A stretch of DNA of 64,000 nt from positions 1 through 64,000 of the forward strand of contig NZ_JADEXR010000006.1 in the NCBI RefSeq assembly GCF_015206995.1, in the 5' to 3' direction. The notes beneath the pieces are model-generated. The model had not been told where the DNA came from and searched no databases. It saw nothing but the letters and a program-made list of their open reading frames with translations. Source of the stretch: an aff. Roholtiella sp. LEGE 12411. Lineage in GTDB: Bacteria; Cyanobacteriota; Cyanobacteriia; Cyanobacteriales; Nostocaceae. How positions within the stretch are numbered: the first letter of the stretch is position 1; each line of letters opens with the position of its first letter. Below are positions 27,326-37,928 of this stretch, one piece after another. A program made the translations under genes and the position numbers.

Positions 27326-30300
27326 ATGAGTACAGAAATACACAAGTTGGAGCAAAGTATAGCAATAATTGGCATGACAGGACGGTTTCCTGGAGCTAAA
27401 AACATCACAGAGTTTTGGCAGAATTTATGTGATGGAGTTGAGGCAATTTCTCAGTTCAGTGATGAAGAATTAATTGCGGCTGGCGTAGATCCATCATTAT
27501 TCAAGAATGCTAACTATATAAAAGCTGGCGCGGTATTAGATGACATAGATTTATTTGATGCTGGTTTCTTTGGGTTTAATCCTAAAGAAGCGGAGATGAC
27601 TGATCCCCAACATAGATTATTTTTAGAATGTGCTTGGGAAGCATTAGAAAATGCTGGTTATGATGCTCAAAGATGCGAAAGCCGAATTGGGGTTTATGCA
27701 GGTGCTAGTTTAAATAATTATTTGCCATTTCAGTTAAATATTGACCAAATTGGTTCAGCGCATAGTTTTCAAAAGTTAATTGGAAATGATAAAGATTTTC
27801 TGTCTACTCGCGTTTCTTACAAATTAAATCTGACTGGGCCAAGTCTCACAATACAAACCGCTTGTTCTACTTCTTTAGTAGCAACTGCTTTAGCTTGCCA
27901 AAGCTTACTCAATTATCAATGTGATATGGCTTTGGCTGGTGGGGCTTCAATTCGTGTACCCCAAAAAACAGGGTATTTACATCAAGAAGGAGGAATTTTA
28001 TCATCTGATGGTCATTGTCGCGCCTTTGATGCCAAAGCAAAAGGGACAATTATTGGTAATGGTGTAGGGGTGGTGTTATTAAAGCGGTTATTGGATGCGA
28101 TCGCAGACGGTGATCACATTTATGCTGTAATTAAAGGTAGTGCCATCAATAACGATGGTTCTAACAAAGTTGGCTATACAGCGCCTAGTGTCAACGGACA
28201 AGCAGAAGCGATCGCCGAAGCAATAGCCCTGGCTGATGTTGAACCTGAAACAATCAGCTATATCGAAACTCATGGGACAGGAACCGCTTTAGGCGATCCT
28301 ATAGAAATCGCTGCGTTAACAAATGTTTTTCGGGCGGAGACTGAGAAAACAGGTTTTTGTGCGATTGGTTCTGTCAAAACCAATATTGGACATTTAGACG
28401 CTGCTGCTGGGGTTACAGGTTTAATTAAAACCGCTTTGGCTTTGCAACATAAATTGATTCCTCCCAGCTTAAATTTTGAACAACCCAATCCAGAAATTGA
28501 CTTTGCTAATAGTCCTTTCTACGTCAATACAAAGCTGACTGAATGGAGTGCAACTTCTACACCGCGCCGTGCTGGAGTTAGTTCTCTAGGTATTGGTGGG
28601 ACTAATGCTCATGTCATTCTAGAAGAAGCTCCTTTGGTGACAAGAGTGGAGAAGCAAAACAAAGATTATCAGTTGTTAGTACTTTCAGCTAAAACTGATT
28701 CAGCTTTAGAAACTGCTACTAAGAATCTTGCTCAACACCTCAGACTGTATCCTGAGTTGAATTTGGCAGATGTAGCTTACACATTGCAAGTAGGGCGTGG
28801 AGTATTTAATTATCGCCGTGTTGTGGTTTGCCAAACTACTCAAGAAGCAATAAACGCCTTAGAAAGTATAGATCCTCAACAAGTATTAACTCACTTTGAG
28901 GAACCAACTCAACGCTCTATTATCTTCATGTTTCCTGGGCAGGGCGCTCAGTATGTGGGGATGGGTAAAGAACTTTACCAGACTGAGCCTACATTCCGCG
29001 AACAGGTGGATTGTTGTTGTTTGCTACTCGAACCGCATTTAGGGTTAGATTTACGTTCAGTTATTTATGCACATGAGTCTGAAAAACAATTAGCAGAACA
29101 ACTCAAGCAAACATCCTTAGCACAACCAGCATTGTTTGTAATTGAGTATGCTTTGGCTCAACTGTGGATGTCTTGGGGTATCTCGCCGCAAGCGATGATC
29201 GGCCACAGTATTGGGGAATATGTAGCCGCTTGTCTTGCTGGTGTGATGTCGTTGGAAGATGCATTAACTTTGGTTGCTGTGCGTGGGCGACTGATGCAGC
29301 AAATGGCTACGGGTGCAATGCTTGCTGTTTCTGCATCAGCAGCAGAGGTTAAAACTTTCCTCAATGAAGATTTAGCTTTAGCTGCTAGTAATGCACCTTC
29401 TTTGTGTGTGGTTTCTGGAAGCGATGATGCAGTAAACAAGATTGCTGAAAAGCTGACAGGTAAGGGGATAGAGTGTCGCAGTTTGCATACTTCCCATGCT
29501 TTTCACTCCCAAATGATGGAACCGATGTTAGAACCATTCATAACGGAACTGCAAAAAGTCAAACTTAATCCTCCTCAAATTCCCTTTATTTCTAATTTGA
29601 CGGGTACTTGGATTTCAGCGCCAGAAGCAACATCTGCGGATTATTGGGCGCAGCATTTACGTCAAACAGTACAGTTTTCAGATGGTTTATCAGTTTTGCT
29701 GCAAGAAACCGAACAGCTATGCTGCGCCCCAGGCGATCGCATACTTTTAGAAGTAGGGCCAGGAAGAACTTTGTGTACTCTTGTCAAACAACACACCCAA
29801 CAAGCGGCTGGACAAGTTGTATTACCTTCCTTACGTCATCCCCAAGACGAAAAATCAGATATTAATTTCTTACTTAACATTTTAGGGCGGTTGTGGTTAG
29901 CAGGAATTGAGATTAATTGGTCTGGTTTTTATACCCATGAACAGCGTTACCGCGTACCTTTACCGACTTATCCCTTTGAACGTCAGCGTTATTGGATTGA
30001 ACCAGAAATACAAACTCAAGTATTTGATCAAGTTGAAAGCAAGCAGGCTAAAAAATCTAATATTAGTGACTGGTTTTATATTCCTTCTTGGAAACGAGTT
30101 CCTCTTGTTAAAACAAAAGATATTACCTCTGATTATTCTCTAATTTTTGTAGATGAATATGGCGTAGGTTCACAACTTGCTCAACGATTACAACAACTTG
30201 GGCAAGATGTAATTACTGTCAAAGTAGGAGAAAAATTTGCTCAACTTGATACCAATACATACGCTATCAATCCGGCTCAAGCGGATGATTATCAAAACTT

Positions 30301-31927
30301 ACTACAACAGTTACGGGAACAAGAAAAAACTCCCAATACAATTACCCACTTATGGAGTTTTACCCAATCACAAACTTTATCTTGGGAAACAACCCAAAAT
30401 GTAGGTTTCTACAGTCTTCTTTACCTAGCACAAGCAATTGGACAACAACAGATAAGTGATGTGATTCAACTTTGTGTTATTGCTAATCATCTGTACGACA
30501 TAGCAGGAAATGAAGAATTATATCCTGAAAAAACAACCATAATAGGCGCGTGCAAAGTCATTCCTCAAGAATATCAAAATATCAGTTGTCGTCTGGTTGA
30601 TATTTTACTACCTACATCAACAAGTGAAGATTTTCTAGAGCAGTTATTGCCAGAATTAACAGCAGAATCAGAAGATTCAATAATTGCTTACCGGAATAAT
30701 TACCGTTGGGTACAAAGATTTGAGCCTGTTGCATTACAAGCCGCTACCGAAGATAAAATTCGTTTGCGCCAAAAAGGAGTATACCTAATTACAGGTGGAA
30801 TGGGAGGTATCGGTTTAGTTTTAGCTGAATATTTGGCCAAAACGGTACAAGCAAAACTTGTTTTATTAGGACGTTCTCTCCCATGTGAAAACGAGAAAAT
30901 CAAACAATTAGAAGCATTAGGTGCAGAAGTATTGGTACTGGCTGCTGATGTTACTAATTATGAACAGATGCAGAGTGCGATCGCGCAATCTTTAGAACGC
31001 TTTGGTACAATTCACGGTGTCATCCATACTGCTGGTATTGCTGGTGCAGGGATGATCCAACTCAAAACACCAGAAATTGCCGAAAAAGTTTTTGCACCCA
31101 AAATTCAAGGAACACTAACTCTAAATAATGTTCTCAAAAACATCAATTTAGACTTCTTAGTTCTTTGTTCATCCTTAAGTTCAATTCAAGGAGGATTTGG
31201 ACAAGTAGACTATTGTGCTGCTAATACCTTTTTAGATGCGTTCGCTCATTGGAATACAGCAACAAATAACAAATTTACAGTTGCTATTAACTGGGATGCT
31301 TGGCAACAAGTTGGAATGGCAGTTAATACTAGTGTTCCTGATGAAATCAAAAGCTGGCGTGAAGAAAATTTAAAAAATGCTATTCTGCCAGCAGAAGGAG
31401 CAGATTGTTTTAGCCGTATTTTGGCAACCTCTTTACCTCAATTTATAGTTTCTACGCAAGATTTACAGTTAAAAACGGAGCAACTGAATCAATTAATTTT
31501 ATCTTTATCATTAGCTCAAAAGCCAGTAAATTCTTGCCAAGTAACTGCCAGCAGACATTCACGTACTCTGCAAGAAAATACTTATATAGCCCCTAGCAAT
31601 GAAATTGAACAAACTATTGCCAATATCTGGGAAGAACTCATTGGAATTGAAAAAGTAGGGATTCATGATAACTTCTTTGAATTAGGTGGACATTCTTTAC
31701 TAGCAGTCCAAACTATTTCTCGCCTCAGAGAAGCCTTTCAAGTCGAATTACCACTACGTACACTCCTTTTTGATGCGCCAACAATTAGTGAATTAGCTAA
31801 TGTCATCGTCGAAAAACAACCACAATCAGAAGAACTTAATGAAATCGCAAAACTTTTAGCAGAAGTAGAAAATCTTTCCCTTGAAGAACTTGACAAACAA
31901 CTAGCTCAAGAATCACCAGTTAGTTAA
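27326..31927 (+). CDS. Type I polyketide synthase: KS-AT-KR-ACP
   Basis: 1533 residues. KS at about 10-435 with catalytic Cys180 (TACSTS), His316 (ETHGTGT) and His356 (NIGHLDAAAG). AT at about 530-830 with Ser628 in GHSIGEY and HAFH at 724-727, the signature of malonyl-CoA choice. KR at about 1150-1345 with GGMGGIG for NADPH and YCAAN carrying the catalytic Tyr. No dehydratase or enoyl reductase. ACP Ser1457 in GGHSL. It extends the acyl-Thr intermediate by two carbons and reduces the keto group to a hydroxyl. No methyltransferase or aminotransferase. A short repeat-like insertion (29716-29740) precedes RILLEVGPG. Followed after 116 bp by the LLM monooxygenase gene. Confidence 0.95.
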   Translation: MSTEIHKLEQSIAIIGMTGRFPGAKNITEFWQNLCDGVEAISQFSDEELIAAGVDPSLFKNANYIKAGAVLDDIDLFDAGFFGFNPKEAEMTDPQHRLFLECAWEALENAGYDAQRCESRIGVYAGASLNNYLPFQLNIDQIGSAHSFQKLIGNDKDFLSTRVSYKLNLTGPSLTIQTACSTSLVATALACQSLLNYQCDMALAGGASIRVPQKTGYLHQEGGILSSDGHCRAFDAKAKGTIIGNGVGVVLLKRLLDAIADGDHIYAVIKGSAINNDGSNKVGYTAPSVNGQAEAIAEAIALADVEPETISYIETHGTGTALGDPIEIAALTNVFRAETEKTGFCAIGSVKTNIGHLDAAAGVTGLIKTALALQHKLIPPSLNFEQPNPEIDFANSPFYVNTKLTEWSATSTPRRAGVSSLGIGGTNAHVILEEAPLVTRVEKQNKDYQLLVLSAKTDSALETATKNLAQHLRLYPELNLADVAYTLQVGRGVFNYRRVVVCQTTQEAINALESIDPQQVLTHFEEPTQRSIIFMFPGQGAQYVGMGKELYQTEPTFREQVDCCCLLLEPHLGLDLRSVIYAHESEKQLAEQLKQTSLAQPALFVIEYALAQLWMSWGISPQAMIGHSIGEYVAACLAGVMSLEDALTLVAVRGRLMQQMATGAMLAVSASAAEVKTFLNEDLALAASNAPSLCVVSGSDDAVNKIAEKLTGKGIECRSLHTSHAFHSQMMEPMLEPFITELQKVKLNPPQIPFISNLTGTWISAPEATSADYWAQHLRQTVQFSDGLSVLLQETEQLCCAPGDRILLEVGPGRTLCTLVKQHTQQAAGQVVLPSLRHPQDEKSDINFLLNILGRLWLAGIEINWSGFYTHEQRYRVPLPTYPFERQRYWIEPEIQTQVFDQVESKQAKKSNISDWFYIPSWKRVPLVKTKDITSDYSLIFVDEYGVGSQLAQRLQQLGQDVITVKVGEKFAQLDTNTYAINPAQADDYQNLLQQLREQEKTPNTITHLWSFTQSQTLSWETTQNVGFYSLLYLAQAIGQQQISDVIQLCVIANHLYDIAGNEELYPEKTTIIGACKVIPQEYQNISCRLVDILLPTSTSEDFLEQLLPELTAESEDSIIAYRNNYRWVQRFEPVALQAATEDKIRLRQKGVYLITGGMGGIGLVLAEYLAKTVQAKLVLLGRSLPCENEKIKQLEALGAEVLVLAADVTNYEQMQSAIAQSLERFGTIHGVIHTAGIAGAGMIQLKTPEIAEKVFAPKIQGTLTLNNVLKNINLDFLVLCSSLSSIQGGFGQVDYCAANTFLDAFAHWNTATNNKFTVAINWDAWQQVGMAVNTSVPDEIKSWREENLKNAILPAEGADCFSRILATSLPQFIVSTQDLQLKTEQLNQLILSLSLAQKPVNSCQVTASRHSRTLQENTYIAPSNEIEQTIANIWEELIGIEKVGIHDNFFELGGHSLLAVQTISRLREAFQVELPLRTLLFDAPTISELANVIVEKQPQSEELNEIAKLLAEVENLSLEELDKQLAQESPVS
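29716..29740. repeat. In-frame repeat-like insertion near the end of the AT domain
   Basis: GCTATGCTGCGCCCC then AGGCGATCGC, ending in HIP1. It adds about eight residues (LCCAPGDR region) between the AT helix and ILLEVGPG. Shorter than the other copies, so less certain. Confidence 0.5.
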
Positions 31928-31944
31928 ATCAATTTTAATTGTGT

Positions 31945-32028
31945 ATCTCCTTCTTTGCGTCTCTGCTCCTACCCTGCGGGTTCGCCTTTGGCGTTCTCGT
32001 AGAGTAGCCGCTCCGCGTCTATGCGCTA
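31945..32028. repeat. Nostoc-type palindromic repeats between PKS and LLM gene
   Basis: Contains TACCCTGCGGGTTCGCC, TTTGGCGTTCTCGTAGAG and GCCGCTCCGCGTCTATGCG, a composite of short palindromes often found between genes of filamentous cyanobacteria. It fills most of the 116-bp gap; no coding sequence. Confidence 0.65.
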
Positions 32029-32043
32029 AACTTTCATAAAAAT

Positions 32044-33132
32044 ATGGAATTCAGCATCCTCTACTTTTCCGGCGATGGCTCAACAACCGAATCAGAGAAA
32101 TATAAACTCTTGATAGAAACAGCTAAACTTGCCGATAAAAACGATTTCACAGCAGTATGGACTCCCGAACGCCATTTTCATCCTTTTGGAGGTTTATATC
32201 CAAATCCCTCGGTGATTAGTGCAGCTTTAGCAATGGTGACAGATAAAATTCAACTCAGATCAGGTAGTATTGTCATGCCATTACAACATCCTGTCAGAGT
32301 AGCTGAAGAATGGGCTGTAGTTGATAATTTATCTGGTGGTAGAGTTGGACTTTCTTTTGCACCGGGTTGGCACGCCGATGACTTTTTATTACGTCCAGAA
32401 AATTACGCTGAACGTAAAGAAGTTATGTGGCGTGACATTGGAATTTTACAAAAACTTTGGCACGGTGAAGAAATAGAATTTGTTAATGGCTCAGGCAATA
32501 AAGTTAAAGTAAAAACATTTCCTCGTCCTATACAATCTCAAGTACCCATTTGGATTACTTGCCAAGCAGACGCTACATTTATGGGAGCAGGTAAAATAGG
32601 CGCTAATGTTTTAACTTCCCTTTTGTACGCCACCATTGATGATTTAGCACAACAAATATCTCTTTATCGTCGTACTTTGGCTCAACATGGCCACGATCCA
32701 AAAAGTTGCAAAGTTTCTTTGATGATGCATACTTATATAGGAGATAATGAACAATTAGTTAAGCAACAAGTAAAACAGCCTTTTTGCAATTATCTCAAAA
32801 CACATTTTGGCTTAGTTGAGAACTTAGCTAAACGCATCAATTTTCAATTCAATCCCGAAAATTTTACAGAAGAAGACCGACAGCAGCTTTTAGAGTTTGC
32901 CTTTGAACGCTACTTTCAACAAGGTAGAGTGTTAATTGGTACGCTAGAAAGTTGTCGTCAAACAATTGCACGTCTGAAAGAAATTGGCGTAGATGAAATA
33001 GCTTGTCTCGTTGATTTTGGTCTAGATTTCGATACAGTAATGACAAGCTTAAATAAGCTAACAAACTTTAAGCAAAACTATCAGCTAATAAACAACACAA
33101 GTAGATATTCAACTTTAAGCTTATTTGGGTAA
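32044..33132 (+). CDS. LLM-class flavin monooxygenase, MupA/Atu3671 type
   Basis: 362 residues. Luciferase-like TIM barrel using reduced flavin and oxygen. It begins MEFSILYFSGDGS and has WTPERHFHPFGGLYPNPSVI, RSGSIVMPLQHPVRVAEEWAVVDNLSGGRVGLSFAPGWH and TLESCRQTIARLKEIGVDEIACLVDFG, the pattern of the branch found inside or beside NRPS/PKS lines (MupA-like). Such enzymes oxidise carrier-bound intermediates; the exact reaction is unknown here. Encoded as a separate protein between the PKS and the next NRPS (only 6 bp before its GTG start), so it likely acts on the ketide-extended intermediate, for example by alpha- or beta-hydroxylation. Substrate and site are inference. Confidence 0.9.
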   Translation: MEFSILYFSGDGSTTESEKYKLLIETAKLADKNDFTAVWTPERHFHPFGGLYPNPSVISAALAMVTDKIQLRSGSIVMPLQHPVRVAEEWAVVDNLSGGRVGLSFAPGWHADDFLLRPENYAERKEVMWRDIGILQKLWHGEEIEFVNGSGNKVKVKTFPRPIQSQVPIWITCQADATFMGAGKIGANVLTSLLYATIDDLAQQISLYRRTLAQHGHDPKSCKVSLMMHTYIGDNEQLVKQQVKQPFCNYLKTHFGLVENLAKRINFQFNPENFTEEDRQQLLEFAFERYFQQGRVLIGTLESCRQTIARLKEIGVDEIACLVDFGLDFDTVMTSLNKLTNFKQNYQLINNTSRYSTLSLFG

Positions 33133-33138
33133 TTAGTT

Positions 33139-36100
33139 GTGAAAGATATAAATAAAAGAATTGCCGCATTATCTCCCGAACAACGAGCATTGTTTGAAAT
33201 GCGGCTGAAGCAGAAAAACTTACAAATTAAAAACTCAACATCAATTGCTCAAAGAACAGCATCAGATATTTTATATTTATCATTAACTCAAGAGAGGTTG
33301 TGGCTACTTCATCAGCTACAACCAGATACACCTTTATATAATGAATCCAGTCTATTGCGTTTTACAGGTGTTCTCAACACTCTAGCTTTAGAAAAAAGTA
33401 TTAACGAAATTATTAAAAGGCATGAAATTCTCCGCACTAGCTTTCAGGTTATAGATGAGCAAACTTTACAAGTAATTGATCCCAAGCTAACATTTACCCT
33501 AACAACTATAGAATTACCAATATACTCAGAAGCACAAGTCAACCAAATTGCCACAGAAAAAGCTCGTCAACCTTTTGATTTGAGCCAAGTGCCACTGTTT
33601 CGAGGTACGCTAATTCGTCTGAGTGAGCAAGAACATATTCTGCTACTTACTAAGCATCATATTATTTCTGATGGTTGGTCATGGCAAATCTTTTTTCGAG
33701 AGTTAGCATCACTATATCAAGGCTTCTGCCAAGATATTCCAGTAACATTGCCAGAGTTACCAATTCAGTATGCAGACTTTGCACTGTGGCAAAGACAATA
33801 TTTAAATGATAAATCGCATCAGTTGACATACTGGAAGCAGCAACTCAAAGATGCGCCGCCAATTCTCAACTTACCAACAGATTATCCCCGCCCTGCACAA
33901 CAAAGCTTCCAAGGTGCGCGTGCAACTATTGTAATTGAGCAAGCGATGGGCTACGCCCCGCTAAAAGCGATCGCAGATGCACTCAAGTCTTTTAGTCAAC
34001 AGGAAGGCGTCACCCTGTTCATGGTACTGCTTGCAGCATTTAAAACCTTGCTTTACCGTTACACAGGACAGACAGACTTATTAGTTGGTACTCCCGTTGC
34101 TAATCGCACCCACAGCGAAATTGAGAATTTACTCGGATGCTTTGTTAACACTTTAGTTCTCCGCACTGATGTATCTGGAGAACCAAGTTTTAGAGAGTTG
34201 GTGAAACGAGTACGCGACACAGCCTTAGCTGCTTACACTCATCAAGAATTTCCTTTTGAACAGTTAGTTAAAGAATTACAACCGGAACGGACATTAAGCC
34301 ACACTCCTCTATTTCAGGTGATGTTTGTCTTCCAAGATGCGCCAATGTTAGCCCTACAACTACCAAATTTAACCTTGGCTCCTTTAATGATAGACAACGG
34401 GACTGCTAAGTTTGATTTGACTTTGTATGTGGAAGATACCAAGCAAGGGTTAATCGGATTTTTGGAATACAACAGCGAGTTGTTCCATGCTGACACCATT
34501 AACAGGATGGTGGGACATTTTCAAACTTTATTAGAGAGTATAGTTGCTAATTGCGATCGCTCTGTAGCCAAATTGCCCTTACTAACTCCGCCAGAGCAAA
34601 CCCAACTACTGACAAATTCGCAGTCGATAAACGCAGACTACCCAGCCGAACTGTGTTTGCATCACTTGTTTGAACAACAGGTTCAAAAAACACCGGATGC
34701 TGTGGCAGTAGTGTTTGAAAACCAACAGTTGACTTACGATCAACTTAACATCAAAGCCAATCAACTAACGCACTACCTACAAAATCAAGGCGTGAAACCA
34801 GAAACCTTAGTTGGCATCTGTATGGAACGCTCCTTAGAAATGGTGATTGGCATTTTAGCAATCCTTAAAGCAGGGGCGGCTTATGTACCATTAGATCCAA
34901 CTTACCCAACCGAGCGTCTAAGTTTCGTGCTAGAAGATGCTCAGTTAAAATTTATCCTCACTCAACAACAACATAGCCACAAATTAGCTAACGATAAAAC
35001 ACAACTCATCTGCCTGGATACAGACACACAAATCATCGCTCAACAAAGTAAAGATAATCCCGACAGTCAAGTTGTACCTGCATCCTTGGCTTATATTATT
35101 TACACCTCCGGTTCTACAGGTAAACCCAAAGGTGTTTTAGTCAACCACGCCAATGTTGTGCGTTTGTTTGCTGCCACTGATGCTTGGTTTAAGTTTAACC
35201 AGCAGGATGTGTGGACGTTGTTTCACTCTATTGCCTTCGATTTCTCAGTGTGGGAAATCTGGGGTGCTTTGCTATATGGTGGACGTTTAGTTGTAGTTCC
35301 TCACCAAGTCAGCCGCTCACCTCAAGCTTTCTATGAGTTATTGTCTTCTCAACAGGTGACAGTTCTCAACCAAACTCCCTCAGCCTTTCGCCAATTGATA
35401 CAGGTTGATGAATCTGTGCCTGTTGGTGAAAAATTAAAACATTTAAGGTATGTCATCTTCGGTGGTGAGGCTTTAGAACTGCAAACTTTGCAGCCTTGGT
35501 TTGAACGATATGGAGACAAGTCACCGCAGTTAGTCAATATGTACGGCATTACCGAAACAACCGTACACGTTACTTACCGCCCATTAACTTGTGCAGATGT
35601 AACTCAGGCACAGGGAAGTGTAATTGGTATTCCGATTCCTGACTTGCAAGTTTACCTGCTAGACAAACATCAGCAACTTGTACCAATGGGAGTTCCGGGT
35701 GAAATTTACATTGGTGGTGCTGGTTTGGCACGAGGTTATTTGAATCGTCCAGAACTCACACAACAGAAGTTTATTTCTCACCCATTTGCACTAGGAACAC
35801 GTCTTTATCATTCTGGAGATTTGGCACGATATTTACCTAATGGTGAATTAGAATACCTTGGCCGGATTGACAACCAGGTGAAGATTCGTGGCTTCCGCAT
35901 TGAGTTAGGAGAGATTGAGACAACACTGACTCAACATCCTCTGATACGGGAAGCAGTTTTAGTGGCAAGAGAGGATGTACATGGTGATCAACGTTTGGTA
36001 GCTTACATTGTTACTAAATTGGATGCAAATATTACCCAAACGGAATTGCGAAATTATCTACAGCAACATTTGCCAGAATACATGCTTCCTGCTGCATTTG

Positions 36101-37914
36101 TGCTGCTAGATAGTTTACCATTAACACCTAATGGCAAAGTAGACCGTAAAGCATTACCCGCACCAGAGCAAACCCGCCCTGAATTAGAACAAACATTTGT
36201 TGCGCCTCGTAACCCAACTGAGGAAATATTGGCAGGTATTTGGATAAAAATTCTGGGAATAGAACAAGTAGGTGTTCATGATAACTTTTTTGATTTAGGT
36301 GGACATTCTTTATTAGCTACTCAAGTAATTTCCCAAGTAAGAAAACTGTTTGGGTTAGAAATACCGCTACGTTATTTATTTGCATCACCCACAGTAGCTG
36401 AACTTGCCAAACATATAGAGATGCTAATGAAGGCTAAACCTGAATCCAATTCAGTCCCTTCTTTAGAACCTATTGACCGAAATCAAGAATTACCACTGTC
36501 TTTTTCTCAACAAAGATTGTGGTTTCTCCATCAATTAGACCCCGACTCAACAGCCTACAATGGCTCTGATTTGGTGCGGTTGCAAGGGATGCTAAATGTA
36601 GCAGCACTAGAGGAAAGCATTAACGAAATTGTCCGACGACATGAAGTTTTACGGACGTGCTTTGCAATTGTTGAGGGGCAACCAATTCAGAAGATTATTG
36701 CTGAATTAAGAATACCTTTACCAATCGTAGATTTACAGCATTTACAAATAATTGAAAGAGAACAAGAAGTGCAAAAGCTAGAGGCAGAAAATGCCCAGCA
36801 GCCATTTGATTTGACACAAGTACCGTTGCTGCGGTTAGTGCTTTTGCATCTCACTCCAGAAGAACACATCTTGTTAGTCACAATGCATCATATTATCTCT
36901 GATGCTTGGTCAGCAGGAGTGTTTATCAGCGAGGTGTCAGCACTTTACGAAGCATTTTCAAATAGCAAGCCTTCTCTGCTACCAGAGTTACCAATTCAAT
37001 ATGCTGATTATGCAGTATGGCAACAGCAATGGTTACAAGAAAAAAGGCTTGATACTCAATTAAGCTACTGGAAGCAACAGTTAAAAAATGCTAAAACAAT
37101 CTTAGAATTACCCGCAGATAAACCGCGTACTCAACTACAAACTTCTTTAGGAAAAAAATACTCGTTCACCCTATCATCTACACTATCTAATAATCTCAAA
37201 TCTCTTAGTCAGCAAGAAGGTGTCACTTTATTTATGACTCTGCTGGCAGCTTTCAACACCTTGCTCTACCACTATACAAAACAAGAAGATATCCTTGTAG
37301 GTTCTCCTATTGCTAACCGTAACCACACTGAATTAGAAGGGTTAATTGGCTTTTTTGTCAACACTCTGGTATTACGTACTAATCTCTCTCATAACCCCAG
37401 CTTTAAAGAGTTATTGCAACGGGTACGAGAAACAGCTTTGGGGGCTTATACCCACCAAGATTTGCCTTTCGAGAAGTTAGTAGCAGAACTACAGTTAGAA
37501 CGTACTTTAAATCATTCACCGCTATTTCAAGTATGGTTTGTTCTGCAAAACGCTCCCAAATCAGATTTTAAATTGGAGGGGCTAAATCTGAGCATTTTAG
37601 AAAGTGAAAGTGGTATGGTTCGCCATGATTTAAAACTGCAATTAACAGAAACATCAGAAGGGTTACAAGGTTTCTTTGAATATAAAACCGATTTGTTTCA
37701 TGCTACTACTATTAATCGCGTGGCAGTTGTTTTAGAAACACTACTAACAACCGTTGTGGAACAACCTGATATTCTACTTTACCAGCTAGTAAAACTATTG
37801 CAAGAAACAGAAAAACAACAACAAATCCGCCAAAATCAAGAATTACAACAAGCCCGGATTGACAAGTTAGGCAAAGTAGAACGCAAGGCGATCGCGGGCA
37901 AAAATAAACCATAA
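33139..37914 (+). CDS. NRPS: C-A(Thr)-PCP-C
   Basis: 1591 residues, GTG start six bases after the LLM gene; the N-terminus (LSPEQRALFEMRLKQK) is a usual docking-like start. First C domain about 45-490 with HHIISDG at 173-179. A domain about 515-1010, code D-F-W-S-I-G-M-V-H-K (Asp701, Phe702, Trp705), predicting Thr; nearly the same as in the first NRPS. PCP Ser1057 in GGHSL. A second C domain follows (about 1118-1555) with HHIISDA at 1250-1256 (final Gly is Ala), then a Gln/Lys-rich tail. The terminal C domain has no A domain of its own and must serve the Asp module of the NRPS at 38969, which begins with a non-catalytic C-like domain. A palindromic repeat is inserted at 33943-33974. Confidence 0.95.
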   Translation: MKDINKRIAALSPEQRALFEMRLKQKNLQIKNSTSIAQRTASDILYLSLTQERLWLLHQLQPDTPLYNESSLLRFTGVLNTLALEKSINEIIKRHEILRTSFQVIDEQTLQVIDPKLTFTLTTIELPIYSEAQVNQIATEKARQPFDLSQVPLFRGTLIRLSEQEHILLLTKHHIISDGWSWQIFFRELASLYQGFCQDIPVTLPELPIQYADFALWQRQYLNDKSHQLTYWKQQLKDAPPILNLPTDYPRPAQQSFQGARATIVIEQAMGYAPLKAIADALKSFSQQEGVTLFMVLLAAFKTLLYRYTGQTDLLVGTPVANRTHSEIENLLGCFVNTLVLRTDVSGEPSFRELVKRVRDTALAAYTHQEFPFEQLVKELQPERTLSHTPLFQVMFVFQDAPMLALQLPNLTLAPLMIDNGTAKFDLTLYVEDTKQGLIGFLEYNSELFHADTINRMVGHFQTLLESIVANCDRSVAKLPLLTPPEQTQLLTNSQSINADYPAELCLHHLFEQQVQKTPDAVAVVFENQQLTYDQLNIKANQLTHYLQNQGVKPETLVGICMERSLEMVIGILAILKAGAAYVPLDPTYPTERLSFVLEDAQLKFILTQQQHSHKLANDKTQLICLDTDTQIIAQQSKDNPDSQVVPASLAYIIYTSGSTGKPKGVLVNHANVVRLFAATDAWFKFNQQDVWTLFHSIAFDFSVWEIWGALLYGGRLVVVPHQVSRSPQAFYELLSSQQVTVLNQTPSAFRQLIQVDESVPVGEKLKHLRYVIFGGEALELQTLQPWFERYGDKSPQLVNMYGITETTVHVTYRPLTCADVTQAQGSVIGIPIPDLQVYLLDKHQQLVPMGVPGEIYIGGAGLARGYLNRPELTQQKFISHPFALGTRLYHSGDLARYLPNGELEYLGRIDNQVKIRGFRIELGEIETTLTQHPLIREAVLVAREDVHGDQRLVAYIVTKLDANITQTELRNYLQQHLPEYMLPAAFVLLDSLPLTPNGKVDRKALPAPEQTRPELEQTFVAPRNPTEEILAGIWIKILGIEQVGVHDNFFDLGGHSLLATQVISQVRKLFGLEIPLRYLFASPTVAELAKHIEMLMKAKPESNSVPSLEPIDRNQELPLSFSQQRLWFLHQLDPDSTAYNGSDLVRLQGMLNVAALEESINEIVRRHEVLRTCFAIVEGQPIQKIIAELRIPLPIVDLQHLQIIEREQEVQKLEAENAQQPFDLTQVPLLRLVLLHLTPEEHILLVTMHHIISDAWSAGVFISEVSALYEAFSNSKPSLLPELPIQYADYAVWQQQWLQEKRLDTQLSYWKQQLKNAKTILELPADKPRTQLQTSLGKKYSFTLSSTLSNNLKSLSQQEGVTLFMTLLAAFNTLLYHYTKQEDILVGSPIANRNHTELEGLIGFFVNTLVLRTNLSHNPSFKELLQRVRETALGAYTHQDLPFEKLVAELQLERTLNHSPLFQVWFVLQNAPKSDFKLEGLNLSILESESGMVRHDLKLQLTETSEGLQGFFEYKTDLFHATTINRVAVVLETLLTTVVEQPDILLYQLVKLLQETEKQQQIRQNQELQQARIDKLGKVERKAIAGKNKP
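33943..33974. repeat. In-frame palindromic-repeat insertion in the first C domain
   Basis: GCGATGGGCTACGCCCCG followed by CTAAAAGCGATCGC. It shares its left half with the copies at 16330 and 41034 and ends in HIP1. It is translated as AMGYAPLKAIA in the loop before FSQQEGVTLFM. Confidence 0.8.
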
Positions 37915-37928
37915 TTAGATATAGAGAA

